From positions 62,001 to 126,000 of the forward strand of contig JAJPYB010000008.1 of NCBI GenBank assembly GCA_021205185.1: 64,000 bases of DNA, read 5' to 3'. This document shows positions 9,933 through 19,880 of this stretch, in pieces; position 1 is the first letter of the stretch, and every line of letters starts with the position of its first letter. A program made the translations under genes and the position numbers. This DNA is from Ruminococcus sp. (GTDB lineage: Bacteria > Bacillota > Clostridia > Oscillospirales > Ruminococcaceae). Below the pieces are notes generated by a model that was given only the letters and a program-made list of their open reading frames with translations, was not told the origin of the DNA and ran no database searches.

Positions 9933-11068
9933 TATTTATTGGAAAACTTGTATTTGCCCTTACCTTTGCCTGAAACAGGTTCTATAATTTTAGCGCCCAA
10001 AAGCTTTGAAAGCAGTTTGGAAGCGCTTGACGGTTGAATTTCAAGAAGTTCAGCGACCATTCCTCTGCCAAACACCGTTTCAAATCCAAAAGCGTCAAAC
10101 ATTCGCCTGATGTGGATAACTGTTTTAACAGAAAAATCCGATGATTTATCCTGCAGCAGGCTGTCAATGTCTACTTTTCGCTCTCCAATGTCTACTTTTT
10201 CAGAGCGAATGTCTACTTTTTGCTCTCCAATGTCTACTTTTTCAGATGGCAAAAGGCCGCTAATATGAAGATCCCTATTGTGAAGCTCGTTGTTTTCGTT
10301 TAAGAGTAAATTTCGCAAAAATGCTTCGAGATACTCGGTGGTTCTGTGAATGCCCTTTTGTAGATTTGCATAATTTGCTCGAACGAGAGAGTTTCTGAAA
10401 TACCAGGCATTTTCAGCAAAAATATCATTTGTAGCGGAAAAGCCGAGTGTTCTCAGATATTTAATAAAGAACACAGCAGTTGTTCTTGTATTGCCCTCTC
10501 CGAAAATATGAATTTGCCAGAGCCTTGACACAAACAGCGCAAGATGATGAATGATTTCGTTCATAGTAAGACCTTTATAGTCAAAAGCTTTTTCTTGTGA
10601 GAAATCATATTCGAGCGTGGCTTTAAGCTCGGAAGCACTTCCGTACAAGACGGTTGCCCCGTCGAGCACCCACTCTTTTTTAGTGATATTATAATCTCTT
10701 ATTTTTCCGGCGTGTTTGTAAATACCCGTAAATAGCCTTCGGTGAATAGAGATGTATTCATTTGGAGAAAAAGAGAATGCCTTTTCGGATAATATCTCAG
10801 CAATACGAGCAGAAACCTTGTCTGCTTCTTCGGTGCGTTCATCGCTTATGTGACGGGGTTTTTGCTCATAATAAGTTTCAATCAGCGTTTCCGCCTGCTT
10901 CAATGTAATTTTGCCCTCGATATTTTGGAGAGCGGTGTCAATCAAGTATTTTGACGGCTTCAATCCGTCTACCGCCTGCAAGCCGATAGCCGTACTCCAG
11001 GCATAGCCGATGCTCTGCTTGTCAGGCTCAGACTCTTTTAAGTATTCCTTAAATGGGTCGTTGTTCAT
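9932..11068 (-). CDS. Fic family protein with C-terminal winged-helix-like domain
   Basis: HIFGEGNTRT Fic motif; C-terminal FGRGMVAELLEIQPSSASKLLSKL. Confidence 0.93.
   Translation of the reverse strand: MNNDPFKEYLKESEPDKQSIGYAWSTAIGLQAVDGLKPSKYLIDTALQNIEGKITLKQAETLIETYYEQKPRHISDERTEEADKVSARIAEILSEKAFSFSPNEYISIHRRLFTGIYKHAGKIRDYNITKKEWVLDGATVLYGSASELKATLEYDFSQEKAFDYKGLTMNEIIHHLALFVSRLWQIHIFGEGNTRTTAVFFIKYLRTLGFSATNDIFAENAWYFRNSLVRANYANLQKGIHRTTEYLEAFLRNLLLNENNELHNRDLHISGLLPSEKVDIGEQKVDIRSEKVDIGERKVDIDSLLQDKSSDFSVKTVIHIRRMFDAFGFETVFGRGMVAELLEIQPSSASKLLSKLLGAKIIEPVSGKGKGKYKFSNK
10166..10249 (-). repeat. In-frame 21-bp tandem repeat (4 units) in the Fic gene
   Basis: AATGTCTACTTTT... x4, encoding EKVDIGEQKVDIRSEKVDIGERKVDI. 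Confidence 0.9.
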
Positions 11069-11197
11069 TTAAATACCTCGTTTCGTAATATTTGTCTGCA
11101 CGTGGCGATAATTATCTCAATAAAGCTATCAAGACAGCAATCCTGTAGATTTTCTACTCACTGAGCGGAAAATTCAAGTAGCGCTATTATTATCCTC

Positions 11198-12178
11198 TTA
11201 TTTTTCTTCTATATCCTTAACCGTTTGAACGAGCATCTGCTTGTACTGCTGCTTGACGCTTTTAGGTGAAAGAATCTGAACCTCGCCGCCAAAGCCAAAG
11301 ACCCAGCCGAAAAAGGTCTGACTTGCAGAAACCTCAGTCGTCAGGCTAAACGAGTCCTTGTCATAAATGTTAGTTTTTACGTCCTCACCGAAGCGGTCAA
11401 TCATTGTTTTCATCAATCGGTTGGCGCAGCGAAGCTTAACGGTTGTGATGTTTCCGTCAAACATATAAAACACCTCTTTGGTGTATTCGGCTATATCAAA
11501 ATCAGCAGGCTTTGGTGTTGCGTCGTCGGGAAGAATTCTTGGAACTCCAGCAATGCGGTCAACTCTGAAGGTTGTTATTTTGTTTTTCTTCTCTGAAAAG
11601 CCAAGCATATAGTAAAAGTCGTCGTTCCACAAAAGATTATACGGACTGATTTTATAGACCTCGCCGTCGTTTTTTAAGACAAGCTCTTTTTTGCGGTTGT
11701 ATTCGCTGTACTTAAATGAAATCTGCTTGCCCAGATTTATAGCATCGTTTATCTTGTCAACAATGTAGTAAATCTGTTCGTTGTTAGGCTTTACTCTTTC
11801 GTCAATGAAATTGTTTCGCTTGAGCTTTGGAACCTGACCTTCGCTTGCAAGTCCGTGTATTTTTTCAATCAACCGCTTGCTCTTTGAGGCGGTTATGAAC
11901 TTTGACGACTCAACGGCGTCAATAAGCAGCTTTAGCTCAGGAAGCTGAAACTCCCGACTGCCGACATAGTATGTAAACTGCGAGCTTTTGTTTGTTATAA
12001 TGTCAAGTCCCGAGTTTATAAGCGCCGCAATATCCGCCACAATCGTTGTGCGGTGAGCGGTAATCTGGTATTCGTCCCGAAGAATGTCAATAAGCTGTTT
12101 AATGCTCAGCGGATGCTCCTCGTCGGTACGCTCAAGTAAAATTTTTTGCAGATATAATATTCTCGGTTTGGTTTCCAT
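11198..12178 (-). CDS. WYL domain transcriptional regulator
   Basis: Start reassigned to METKPRILYLQKILLERTDEEHPLS; HTH plus WYL-type domain (ISPYNLLWNDDFYYMLGFSEK). Confidence 0.88.
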   Translation of the reverse strand: METKPRILYLQKILLERTDEEHPLSIKQLIDILRDEYQITAHRTTIVADIAALINSGLDIITNKSSQFTYYVGSREFQLPELKLLIDAVESSKFITASKSKRLIEKIHGLASEGQVPKLKRNNFIDERVKPNNEQIYYIVDKINDAINLGKQISFKYSEYNRKKELVLKNDGEVYKISPYNLLWNDDFYYMLGFSEKKNKITTFRVDRIAGVPRILPDDATPKPADFDIAEYTKEVFYMFDGNITTVKLRCANRLMKTMIDRFGEDVKTNIYDKDSFSLTTEVSASQTFFGWVFGFGGEVQILSPKSVKQQYKQMLVQTVKDIEEK

Positions 12179-12619
12179 AATTTCCTCTTTTCGGGTCGCT
12201 TGGTGGCAAAAGCTACAAGCGCAAACGTAGTATCCTTTTAATATTATACCGTAAAAGCGGGAGGATTTCAACAAAAAAGGGAAAATTGCTGTCGCTTTTT
12301 TGCACAGGAAAAGCGGCAGGCTTAAAAATTTTGTCGAAGCGTGTGGGCTGCTTTCGTTTTTGCTGTAAAGTGGTGTGTACAAGATTTGTCGAATCATGTG
12401 GGTTGCCTTAAAATAAATCAGGTGCATATTTCCTGCAATCCAGGCAATAATAATTTCATACAAAATCCAAAAGGAGCTTGTGACTTAAGCTCTCCTGCCT
12501 GCCGACGGTGGGTGAGAAAATTTAGACGCAAACAAAATAAAGCACAAATTATCCCACCACGATGTGGGCGGGTGGGATGTCAGAAAACCAAAATACAAAA
12601 ATCCAAAGGAGAATCCAAA

Positions 12620-12889
12620 ATGACAATCACCGACATTAAGGTAAGAAAGTTAATTCCAAACGGACGGCTTAAAGGCGTTATAAGCGTCACCTTCGACGGA
12701 GCGTTCGCAGTTCACGACATTAAGGTTGTTCAAGGCGACAACCGCCTTTTCGTTGCAATGCCAAGCAGACGGGACACAAGCGGTGTGTTTCGGGATATTG
12801 TTCATCCTATATCAAGCGAGGTGCGTGAGGAGATTGAAGATAAAATTCTGAAGGCTTATAGGGAAGAGCTTGAAAAGACAGACAGCTAA
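12620..12889 (+). CDS. spoVG: SpoVG family septation/RNA-binding regulator
   Basis: MTITDIKVRKLIPNGRLKGVISVTFDGAFAVHDIKVVQGDNRLFVAMPSRR; start shortened from the ORF track. Confidence 0.95.
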   Translation: MTITDIKVRKLIPNGRLKGVISVTFDGAFAVHDIKVVQGDNRLFVAMPSRRDTSGVFRDIVHPISSEVREEIEDKILKAYREELEKTDS

Positions 12890-12893
12890 AACA

Positions 12894-12928
12894 ATCCCCC
12901 TCAACCGACAAGCTCGGCGAGGGGGTGT
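12894..12928 (+). terminator. Terminator of spoVG
   Basis: ATCCCCCTC...GAGGGGGT then TTTTG. Confidence 0.7.
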
Positions 12929-12938
12929 TTTGTTTTTG

Positions 12939-13349
12939 CTACATTTGCTGTAGATAGGCTTTTGCTCGGCTTGCGATCAGCTTATCGTTGTCGTAAGCTA
13001 AAATGCTTGACGCTCGATTTATTTCAACCCAGCGAACCTCAGCGATTTCATTTTCTTGCGGTACGCAATCGGTGTTTTTTGCCTTTGCGATAAAATAAAC
13101 TACAAGCTTTACCGTATCCTTTTTCGGGCAGTAGGTTGTGGTTTCACGAAAGGTCGGGTCGATAATAGCGTCGATTCCGGTTTCCTCCAAAACCTCACGA
13201 TGAGCTGTTTCGATTTCCGTTTCGTTGCCCTCAACATGACCCTTTGGAAACGACCAATGGCCGCTGTTTATGTGGCGAATCAAAAGTATCTCGGTGTTGC
13301 CGTGGTACTTTCTATAGACAATAGCGCCGCAGGATTTTTCGTTTTCCAT
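12939..13349 (-). CDS. NUDIX hydrolase
   Basis: GHVEGNETEIETAHREVLEETGI Nudix box. Confidence 0.95.
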   Translation of the reverse strand: MENEKSCGAIVYRKYHGNTEILLIRHINSGHWSFPKGHVEGNETEIETAHREVLEETGIDAIIDPTFRETTTYCPKKDTVKLVVYFIAKAKNTDCVPQENEIAEVRWVEINRASSILAYDNDKLIASRAKAYLQQM

Positions 13350-13452
13350 AGCGTTTTCCTTTCTGAAAGATATACTGTATTAAGTATAGCATATTTTTTT
13401 CGTTTTGTCTTTAGTTTTCGGGCAATTTTTTAAAGTATTTGAAAACAAAAAA

Positions 13453-13478
13453 ATGGGCCTGCTGTTTGGCAGACCCAT
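13453..13478 (-). terminator. Terminator of the fatty acid synthesis operon/acpP
   Basis: ATGGGcCTGCtgtttgGCAGaCCCAT. Confidence 0.6.
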
Positions 13479-13488
13479 AAATTTTTTC

Positions 13489-13731
13489 TTAGCCTTCAAT
13501 GATTTTAACAATATCGCCGACTGTCTTTACGTTTTCAACCTCGTCGTCAGAAATCTTAACATCGAATTCTTCCTCAAGCGTCATAACCATATCAACTATG
13601 TCGAGTGAATCAGCGCCAAGGTCGTCAACTATTGAAGCCTCCATAGTTACCTTGTCCTCATCAACATCAAGCTGATCAATGATAATTTCCTTAACCTTAT
13701 CAAAAGTCATTTCAAGTTGCCCTCCTATCAC
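13489..13731 (-). CDS. acpP: acyl carrier protein
   Basis: [21 protein letters not shown] phosphopantetheine site. Confidence 0.97.
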   Translation of the reverse strand: MIGGQLEMTFDKVKEIIIDQLDVDEDKVTMEASIVDDLGADSLDIVDMVMTLEEEFDVKISDDEVENVKTVGDIVKIIEG

Positions 13732-13763
13732 TGAAATTTGAATTGTGAAAACGGTGAATAGAC

Positions 13764-14567
13764 TTACTCGTCGAACTCCCCGATTTTCCTAAACTTATTA
13801 TAGCGTTCATTTAGCAATTCGTCAATACTTTTTTGCAATTTTCTTTCTAAAGCTCCCTCGAGATATTTAGAAATGTTTTCTGCTGTTTCCTCCGCTGAAT
13901 TGTGCGCTCCGCCGTCAGGCTCAGGAATTATATACTCGCAAACCTGAAGGGAAACCAGATCCTCTGCGGTTATTTTCATTATGTCGCAGGCTTCACGCTC
14001 ACGAGAAGCATCCTTCCATAGAATGGAAGCAAAGCCACGAGGGGAAATAACGCTGTAAATTGCGTTTTCGAGCATTGCCAGCTCGTCGCAGACGCCAAGC
14101 GCCAACGCTCCGCCGCTTCCGCCTTCGCCTAAAACGATTGAGATAACAGGAGTTTTCAAGGTCATAAACTCCATAATGCTTCTTGAGATTGCTTCGCCCT
14201 GACCACGCTCCTCAGCTTCAATTCCGCAAAACGCACCGGGAGTGTCTATAAGACAAATTACAGGTCTGTGGAATTTTTCCGCCTGATGAGCAAGCCTTAA
14301 AGCCTTTCTGTAGCCCTCTGGGTGAGGCATAGCAAAGTTCGACGCTTTATTTTCGTTTAAATTTCTGCCCTTGACCTGAGCCAGAACGGTAACAGGAGTT
14401 CCCTTAAAGTAGCATATACCGCCAATTATAGCTCCGTCGTCGCCGTAGTGGCGGTCGCCGTGAAGCTCAAAAAAGTCGTCAAATAAAAGCGGAATATAAT
14501 CCCTTACCGTCGGGCGATATTTATTTCTTATAAGATCAAGTCTTTGACTTGCGCTTAGCTCACTCAT
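13764..14567 (-). CDS. accA: acetyl-CoA carboxylase carboxyltransferase subunit alpha
   Basis: [29 protein letters not shown]. Confidence 0.96.
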   Translation of the reverse strand: MSELSASQRLDLIRNKYRPTVRDYIPLLFDDFFELHGDRHYGDDGAIIGGICYFKGTPVTVLAQVKGRNLNENKASNFAMPHPEGYRKALRLAHQAEKFHRPVICLIDTPGAFCGIEAEERGQGEAISRSIMEFMTLKTPVISIVLGEGGSGGALALGVCDELAMLENAIYSVISPRGFASILWKDASREREACDIMKITAEDLVSLQVCEYIIPEPDGGAHNSAEETAENISKYLEGALERKLQKSIDELLNERYNKFRKIGEFDE

Positions 14568-15432
14568 CTTCCTTTACACCTCCGTGAAGCTTTATGAGGT
14601 GGGCGATAGTTCGTCTGATCTTTCGCCTTTCAACAATCATATCCACAAAGCCCTTTTCCATTAAAAACTCAGCGGATTGAAAGTCCTCAGGAAGCCTTTG
14701 CTTTATAGTTCCTTCAATTACTCGCCTTCCTGCGAAGCCTATTAAAACCTTCGGTTCAGCGATTATAATATCGCCGAGCGATGCAAATGAAGCGGTAACG
14801 CCGCCGGTTGTAGGGTCGGTCATAACGGTTATATATAAGCCTCCTGCCTCGTTGTGACGAGCGACTGCGCCGTTGGTTTTTGCCATTTGCATAAGAGAAA
14901 CAATTCCCTCCTGCATTCTGGCGCCGCCCGACGCTGTAAAGACAATAATCGGTAATTTCTCTTTCGTTGCAAACTCAAAGGCACGAGTAAGCTTTTCGCC
15001 GACGACGCTTCCCATAGAAGCCATCATATACCTTGAGTCCATAATAGCGATAACAACCCGAAGTCCTCTGATTTTAGCCTCGCCTGTAATGATAGCGTCT
15101 TTAAGCTTTGTCTTCTCTCTCAAAGCTGCCTGCTTTTCATCGTAATCAGGGAAATCTATCGGGTTTTTTGAAACCATATTTTTGTCAAACTCAATAAAGC
15201 TGCCCTTGTCTACAGTTAGGTCGAGTCTCTCCTTGGCGGAAATTCTCGAATGATACCCACAGCTTGGGCAAACCTTAGCGTTAGCGACAAAATCGTCCAT
15301 AAACGATACGCTTCGACATCTCGGACATTTAAACATCAGGTCTGACGGTATATCCTTTTTATTCGGCTTTTGCGGCGACTTGTCGTCGTCGTTAAAACGT
15401 GTCTTTACAACTGAAAATAAATCTTCAAGCAA
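14560..15432 (-). CDS. accD: acetyl-CoA carboxylase carboxyltransferase subunit beta
   Basis: Zn-finger FKCPRCRS...CPSCGYH; FTASGGARMQEG. Confidence 0.96.
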   Translation of the reverse strand: MLEDLFSVVKTRFNDDDKSPQKPNKKDIPSDLMFKCPRCRSVSFMDDFVANAKVCPSCGYHSRISAKERLDLTVDKGSFIEFDKNMVSKNPIDFPDYDEKQAALREKTKLKDAIITGEAKIRGLRVVIAIMDSRYMMASMGSVVGEKLTRAFEFATKEKLPIIVFTASGGARMQEGIVSLMQMAKTNGAVARHNEAGGLYITVMTDPTTGGVTASFASLGDIIIAEPKVLIGFAGRRVIEGTIKQRLPEDFQSAEFLMEKGFVDMIVERRKIRRTIAHLIKLHGGVKEDE

Positions 15433-15485
15433 AATCTTATCCCCCTTATCCGTTTATTCAAACAGTAAGTCGGTAGCCTAAAAAG

Positions 15486-16832
15486 CTACTTTAAAATATC
15501 GGTTCTTCCCAAAAAGCCGTTGTCGTAATCTCCACGTAAAAATTCCTCACGGCGAATAAGCCGCAGATGAAAATCAATATTAGTAGACACTCCGTCAACG
15601 ATAAATTCAGAAAGCGCCCAGCGCATTTTCGCAATAGCCGTTTCACGGTCTGAAGCGTGAACGATAAGCTTTGCAATCATCGAATCGTAATAGGGCGTAA
15701 TTTCAAACCCCTGATAGCAAGCGCTGTCTATTCTTATTCCGGGGCCTCCCGGAACGTAAAGCGATTTAATAACTCCGGGAGACGGAAGGAAATTCATCTC
15801 AGGGTTTTCAGCGTTAATTCTGCACTCTATAGCGTGGCCTTGAATTTTTATATCCTCCTGCTTGATTGAAAGCGGTTCGCCGCCAGCAATCAGAAGCTGC
15901 TGCTTTACAAGGTCAACGCCTGTAATCTCCTCGGTAATCGGGTGTTCAACCTGAATACGAGTGTTCATTTCCATAAAGTAGTAGTTTAAGTGCTTGTCAA
16001 CCAAAAATTCAATCGTTCCTGCGTTTCTGTAGCCGCAAACCTTAGCGGCAGCTACTGCTGATTCGCCCATTTTGCGGCGAAGCTCGTCGGTCATAACAGG
16101 AGAAGGAGTTTCCTCCAGAACCTTTTGGTTGCGTCGCTGCATAGAGCAGTCACGCTCGCCAAGATATATTACATTTCCAAAATTATCAGCAAGAATCTGA
16201 ATCTCTATATGCTTTGGATTTTCGATAAACTTTTCTATGTAGATCTCGTCGTTCCCAAAGCAGGCTAACGCTTCCTGCCTTGCGGCAGTCATCTGCGCTT
16301 CAAGCTCGTCCTCGCTACCAACCTGCCTTATACCTCTGCCGCCGCCGCCAGCGGAAGCTTTAACAAGCACAGGGTAGCCGATTTCACTCGCCGAGGCCTT
16401 TGCTTCGCCGAGCGTCTTAACAGCTCCCTCGGAGCCTAAAATAACAGGTACTCCTGCCGCCTTCATAGTTTCCTTAGCGGTAGCCTTGTCGCCGAGCATT
16501 TCAATAGACTCAGGCAGCGGGCCGATAAATGTGATTCCGCATTTCTGACAGGTTCTCGCAAAGTGAGCGTTTTCAGACAAAAAACCAAAGCCGGGATGAA
16601 TAGCGTCAGCTCCTGTAAGCTCACAAGCGGCTATAATTTCACGCATATTCAAATAGCTGTCCTTGCTCTTCGGCGGACCAATGCAAACCGCTTCGTCTGC
16701 AATTTTAGCGTGAAGTGCGTGCTGGTCGGCTGTTGAATATACAGCTACAGTTTTTATTCCAAGCTCTCGGCAGGCACGGATTATTCTTACTGCAATCTCG
16801 CCCCTGTTTGCAATCAATACTTTTTTAAGCAC
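15486..16832 (-). CDS. accC: acetyl-CoA carboxylase biotin carboxylase subunit
   Basis: KVLIANRGEIAVRIIRACRELG, MNTRIQVEHPITEEITGVDLV. Confidence 0.98.
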   Translation of the reverse strand: MLKKVLIANRGEIAVRIIRACRELGIKTVAVYSTADQHALHAKIADEAVCIGPPKSKDSYLNMREIIAACELTGADAIHPGFGFLSENAHFARTCQKCGITFIGPLPESIEMLGDKATAKETMKAAGVPVILGSEGAVKTLGEAKASASEIGYPVLVKASAGGGGRGIRQVGSEDELEAQMTAARQEALACFGNDEIYIEKFIENPKHIEIQILADNFGNVIYLGERDCSMQRRNQKVLEETPSPVMTDELRRKMGESAVAAAKVCGYRNAGTIEFLVDKHLNYYFMEMNTRIQVEHPITEEITGVDLVKQQLLIAGGEPLSIKQEDIKIQGHAIECRINAENPEMNFLPSPGVIKSLYVPGGPGIRIDSACYQGFEITPYYDSMIAKLIVHASDRETAIAKMRWALSEFIVDGVSTNIDFHLRLIRREEFLRGDYDNGFLGRTDILK

Positions 16833-16854
16833 TTAAATTGCCCCTTTCGGTTAG

Positions 16855-17286
16855 TTACTTAATGGCGAAGGTAATTTCGCAGGAAACTGCTTTTTTGCCG
16901 TTGACGGTAGCAATTCCCTTTCCAACGCCTAAAGGCCCTCTCACCTTGATGATTTCAACCTCAAGTGTAAGAGTGTCGCCTGGCACTACCTGCTGACGGA
17001 ACTTACAGTTGTTAATTCCGCCGAAAAGACCAAGCTTACCCTTGTTTTCAGGCAAGGACAGCAAAGCTACTGCTCCTGCCTGCGCCAGCATTTCAACCAT
17101 TAAAACGCCCGGGGTTACAGGGTACTGTGGAAAATGCCCTTTAAACCAGAAGTCGTCCTCTTTTATATATTTTGTCGCAACGACCCTTTTTCCGACCTCA
17201 AGCTCGTTTACCTCGTCAATCAGCAAAAATGGATCTCTGTGTGGAATTATTTCCTTAATCTGTTCCTTGTCAAGTAGTACAGCCAT
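16855..17286 (-). CDS. fabZ: 3-hydroxyacyl-ACP dehydratase FabZ
   Basis: [36 protein letters not shown]. Confidence 0.97.
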   Translation of the reverse strand: MAVLLDKEQIKEIIPHRDPFLLIDEVNELEVGKRVVATKYIKEDDFWFKGHFPQYPVTPGVLMVEMLAQAGAVALLSLPENKGKLGLFGGINNCKFRQQVVPGDTLTLEVEIIKVRGPLGVGKGIATVNGKKAVSCEITFAIK

Positions 17287-17297
17287 TTTGTCCTCCG

Positions 17298-17837
17298 TTA
17301 TTCGATTATCATAATCGGCTGATCGTATTCGATCGGGTCGCCGTTTTTAACCAATATTTCCTTAACAACGCCGTCAAAGTCGCTTGTAACCTCGCTCATA
17401 ACCTTCATAGATTCAACAATGAAGATAACGTCGCCCTTAGCTACAGTCTTTCCAACCGTTACGAACGGCGAATCGTCCGGCGACGGCGCAGAGTAAAAGG
17501 TTCCGACAATCGGCGCCTTTACAACATTTCCAGAGGGCGCATTCGGTGCAGCGGGCGTTGCTTGTGCAGGCGCTCCCTGCGGCGCTCCTTGTGGGACGCC
17601 CATTGGCGGCATACCCTGTGGCGCTCCCTGCGGAGGCGGTCCCATTGGCGGCATACCTTCAGGCGGCATTCCCTCGGGAGGTCTGCCGTGATGCGGTGGC
17701 GGAGGACAAGCACGTCCTCTTACCGTAATGATTTTTTCGCCGTCGCCGAGAGTAATTTCCTCAAGCTTGTTTTCGGCTACTATTTCAGCCAGCTCCTTGA
17801 TGTTGTCAAGTTCAAAATCAAATAAGTTCTTACCCAT
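17298..17837 (-). CDS. accB: acetyl-CoA carboxylase biotin carboxyl carrier protein
   Basis: Biotinyl motif [10 protein letters not shown]; start reassigned to [20 protein letters not shown]. Confidence 0.95.
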   Translation of the reverse strand: MGKNLFDFELDNIKELAEIVAENKLEEITLGDGEKIITVRGRACPPPPHHGRPPEGMPPEGMPPMGPPPQGAPQGMPPMGVPQGAPQGAPAQATPAAPNAPSGNVVKAPIVGTFYSAPSPDDSPFVTVGKTVAKGDVIFIVESMKVMSEVTSDFDGVVKEILVKNGDPIEYDQPIMIIE

Positions 17838-17869
17838 AATAATCGCTCCTTTTTTGCGTGAAGGGTTGT

Positions 17870-19105
17870 CTATTCTTCGTACTTCTTTATACAAATGGTA
17901 GCGTTGTGTCCTCCAAAGCCTAGAGAATTTGAAAGCGCTCCCTTAATTGGCTTTTCAATGTTTCCCTCTGTGGCGTAATTCAAGTCACATTCAGGGTCGG
18001 GCGTTTTATAGCCGATGGTGCGGTGAATCAGTCCGTCACGAACCGAAAGTGCTGTGACGATAGCTTCAACTCCGCCCGCAGCTCCGAGCAGATGTCCTAT
18101 CATCGACTTTGTAGAGTTTACAATAGTGTTCTTTGCTTCGTCGCCGAGTGCAAGCTTAATAGCTGTTGTTTCATACTTGTCGTTAAGACCCGTTGAGGTT
18201 CCGTGAGCGTTAATGTAATCTATATCGCAGGCTTCAAGTCCTGCTTCCTTGTAGCTGTCAACCATGGCTCTTGCCGCTGCTTCGCCGGTAGGGGAAGGAC
18301 TTGTCATATGATAAGCGTCGCAGGAAGCTCCGTAGCCTGCTAGCTCAGCGTAAATTTTAGCTCCTCTTGCTTTAGCGTGTTCAAGCTCCTCTAAAATTAA
18401 GATTCCACAGCCTTCGCCGAGGACAAAGCCCTGACGGTTTAAGTCAAACGGCGTTGAAGCGACCTCAGGATTTTCCGCCTTTGAAAGCGCCTTCATATTG
18501 TTAAATCCGCTTACAGCAAATTTCGTAACGCAAGCCTCTGTTCCGCCTGCTAAGCAGACGTCAAGATAGCCGTCCTTTACCTTTCTGAAAGCCTCGCCGA
18601 TAGCGTGAGTAGCCGAAGCGCAGGCGGTAGTAGTGCAGAAGTTATCGCCCTTAAAACCTGTCTTCATAGCGACAGTACCAGCCGCCATATTTGTAATCAT
18701 CATCGGGATGTAGAAAACAGAAATTCTGTCAGGCCCCTTTTCCAAGAAGTTGGAGTGCTGCTTTTCTGTTTCGTGAAGTCCGCCGATTCCAGCACCGATA
18801 ATAACTCCGGCTCTGAAAGGATCAATGTCTGAAAAATCAGTTCCGGCGTCGTCTAACGCTTCCTTAGCCGAGCATACAGCAAACTGCGTGAAGCGGTCCA
18901 TTCTTCGAGCTTCCTTCTTTTCGATAACGCCTGTCAGGTCGAAGCCCTTAACGCTCCCTACAACCTTTATAGGAATGTCGTCAGTTTCAAACTCGTCAAT
19001 CGGCTTGATTCCAAGCTTGTTAAGCTTTATGTTCTCCCAAAACTCCGAAACATTCAAGCCGAGCGGGTTTACCGTACCCATTCCTGTTATAACTACTCTC
19101 TTCAT
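17870..19105 (-). CDS. fabF: beta-ketoacyl-ACP synthase II
   Basis: MKRVVITGMGTVNPLG, TTACASATHAIGEAF, NAHGTST. Confidence 0.97.
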   Translation of the reverse strand: MKRVVITGMGTVNPLGLNVSEFWENIKLNKLGIKPIDEFETDDIPIKVVGSVKGFDLTGVIEKKEARRMDRFTQFAVCSAKEALDDAGTDFSDIDPFRAGVIIGAGIGGLHETEKQHSNFLEKGPDRISVFYIPMMITNMAAGTVAMKTGFKGDNFCTTTACASATHAIGEAFRKVKDGYLDVCLAGGTEACVTKFAVSGFNNMKALSKAENPEVASTPFDLNRQGFVLGEGCGILILEELEHAKARGAKIYAELAGYGASCDAYHMTSPSPTGEAAARAMVDSYKEAGLEACDIDYINAHGTSTGLNDKYETTAIKLALGDEAKNTIVNSTKSMIGHLLGAAGGVEAIVTALSVRDGLIHRTIGYKTPDPECDLNYATEGNIEKPIKGALSNSLGFGGHNATICIKKYEE

Positions 19106-19133
19106 ATATAAATTTTCCTTTCCAAAAGCTTTT

Positions 19134-19868
19134 TTACATTGAAAGTCCGCCGGAGATTTCAATCACCTGACCTGTTACATAGCTTGAATCGTCCGACGCC
19201 AGGAACGAAACTACGCCTGCAATTTCATCAACAGTTCCATAACGCTTCATAGCGATTTGACCGAGCATCATTTCACGCTGTGCGTCGGTTAGCTTGTCCG
19301 TCATAGGAGTTTTGATAAATCCCGGTGCAACTGCATTGCAGGTAATTCCCCTTGAACCAAGCTCCTTAGCGACAGTTTTTGTCATACCGATAATAGCAGC
19401 CTTGGTAGCCGAATAGTTTATCTGTCCGGGGTTTCCGTAAAGTCCTGCAACGGAAGCGAGGTTAATAATTCTGCCCTTTCTCTGGCGCATCATAACAGAG
19501 CCTACAAACTTCATCATATTAAAGACGCTCTTCTGGTTGACAGCGACCACCATATCGTACTGCTCCTCGCTCATTCTTGCCATTAAGCCGTCACGGGTAA
19601 TTCCAGCGTTGTTTACCAAAACGTCGATAGTGCCGAAGCGTTCCTTGACCGCCTTGACTGTAGCTTCTACAGCTGAGTGGTCTGAAACGTCGCAAATAAA
19701 CCTTTCGACCTCAACGCCGGTTTGCTTGATTTTATCAATAATGTCGTTGTCCTCGAACATCTTCTCGCTTATATCGTTAAGCGCAATGTTGTAGCCGTCC
19801 TTAGCAAGTCTTAAAGCAATCGCTGCGCCTATTCCTCTTGCAGAGCCTGTTATCAATGCTGTTGCCAT
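19134..19868 (-). CDS. fabG: 3-oxoacyl-ACP reductase
   Basis: TGSARGIGAAIALRL, YSATKAAIIGMTK (YxxxK). Confidence 0.96.
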   Translation of the reverse strand: MATALITGSARGIGAAIALRLAKDGYNIALNDISEKMFEDNDIIDKIKQTGVEVERFICDVSDHSAVEATVKAVKERFGTIDVLVNNAGITRDGLMARMSEEQYDMVVAVNQKSVFNMMKFVGSVMMRQRKGRIINLASVAGLYGNPGQINYSATKAAIIGMTKTVAKELGSRGITCNAVAPGFIKTPMTDKLTDAQREMMLGQIAMKRYGTVDEIAGVVSFLASDDSSYVTGQVIEISGGLSM

Positions 19869-19880
19869 ATTATACCTCCG

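Noticed and set aside
12341-12619. N-terminal extension of the SpoVG ORF
   Set aside because: SpoVG starts at MTITDIKVRKL (12620) with an AAAGGAGAA RBS; the extension lies in the divergent intergenic region.
17519-17825. Arg/Pro-rich ORFs in other frames across accB
   Set aside because: Out-of-frame readings of the Pro/Gly-rich linker.
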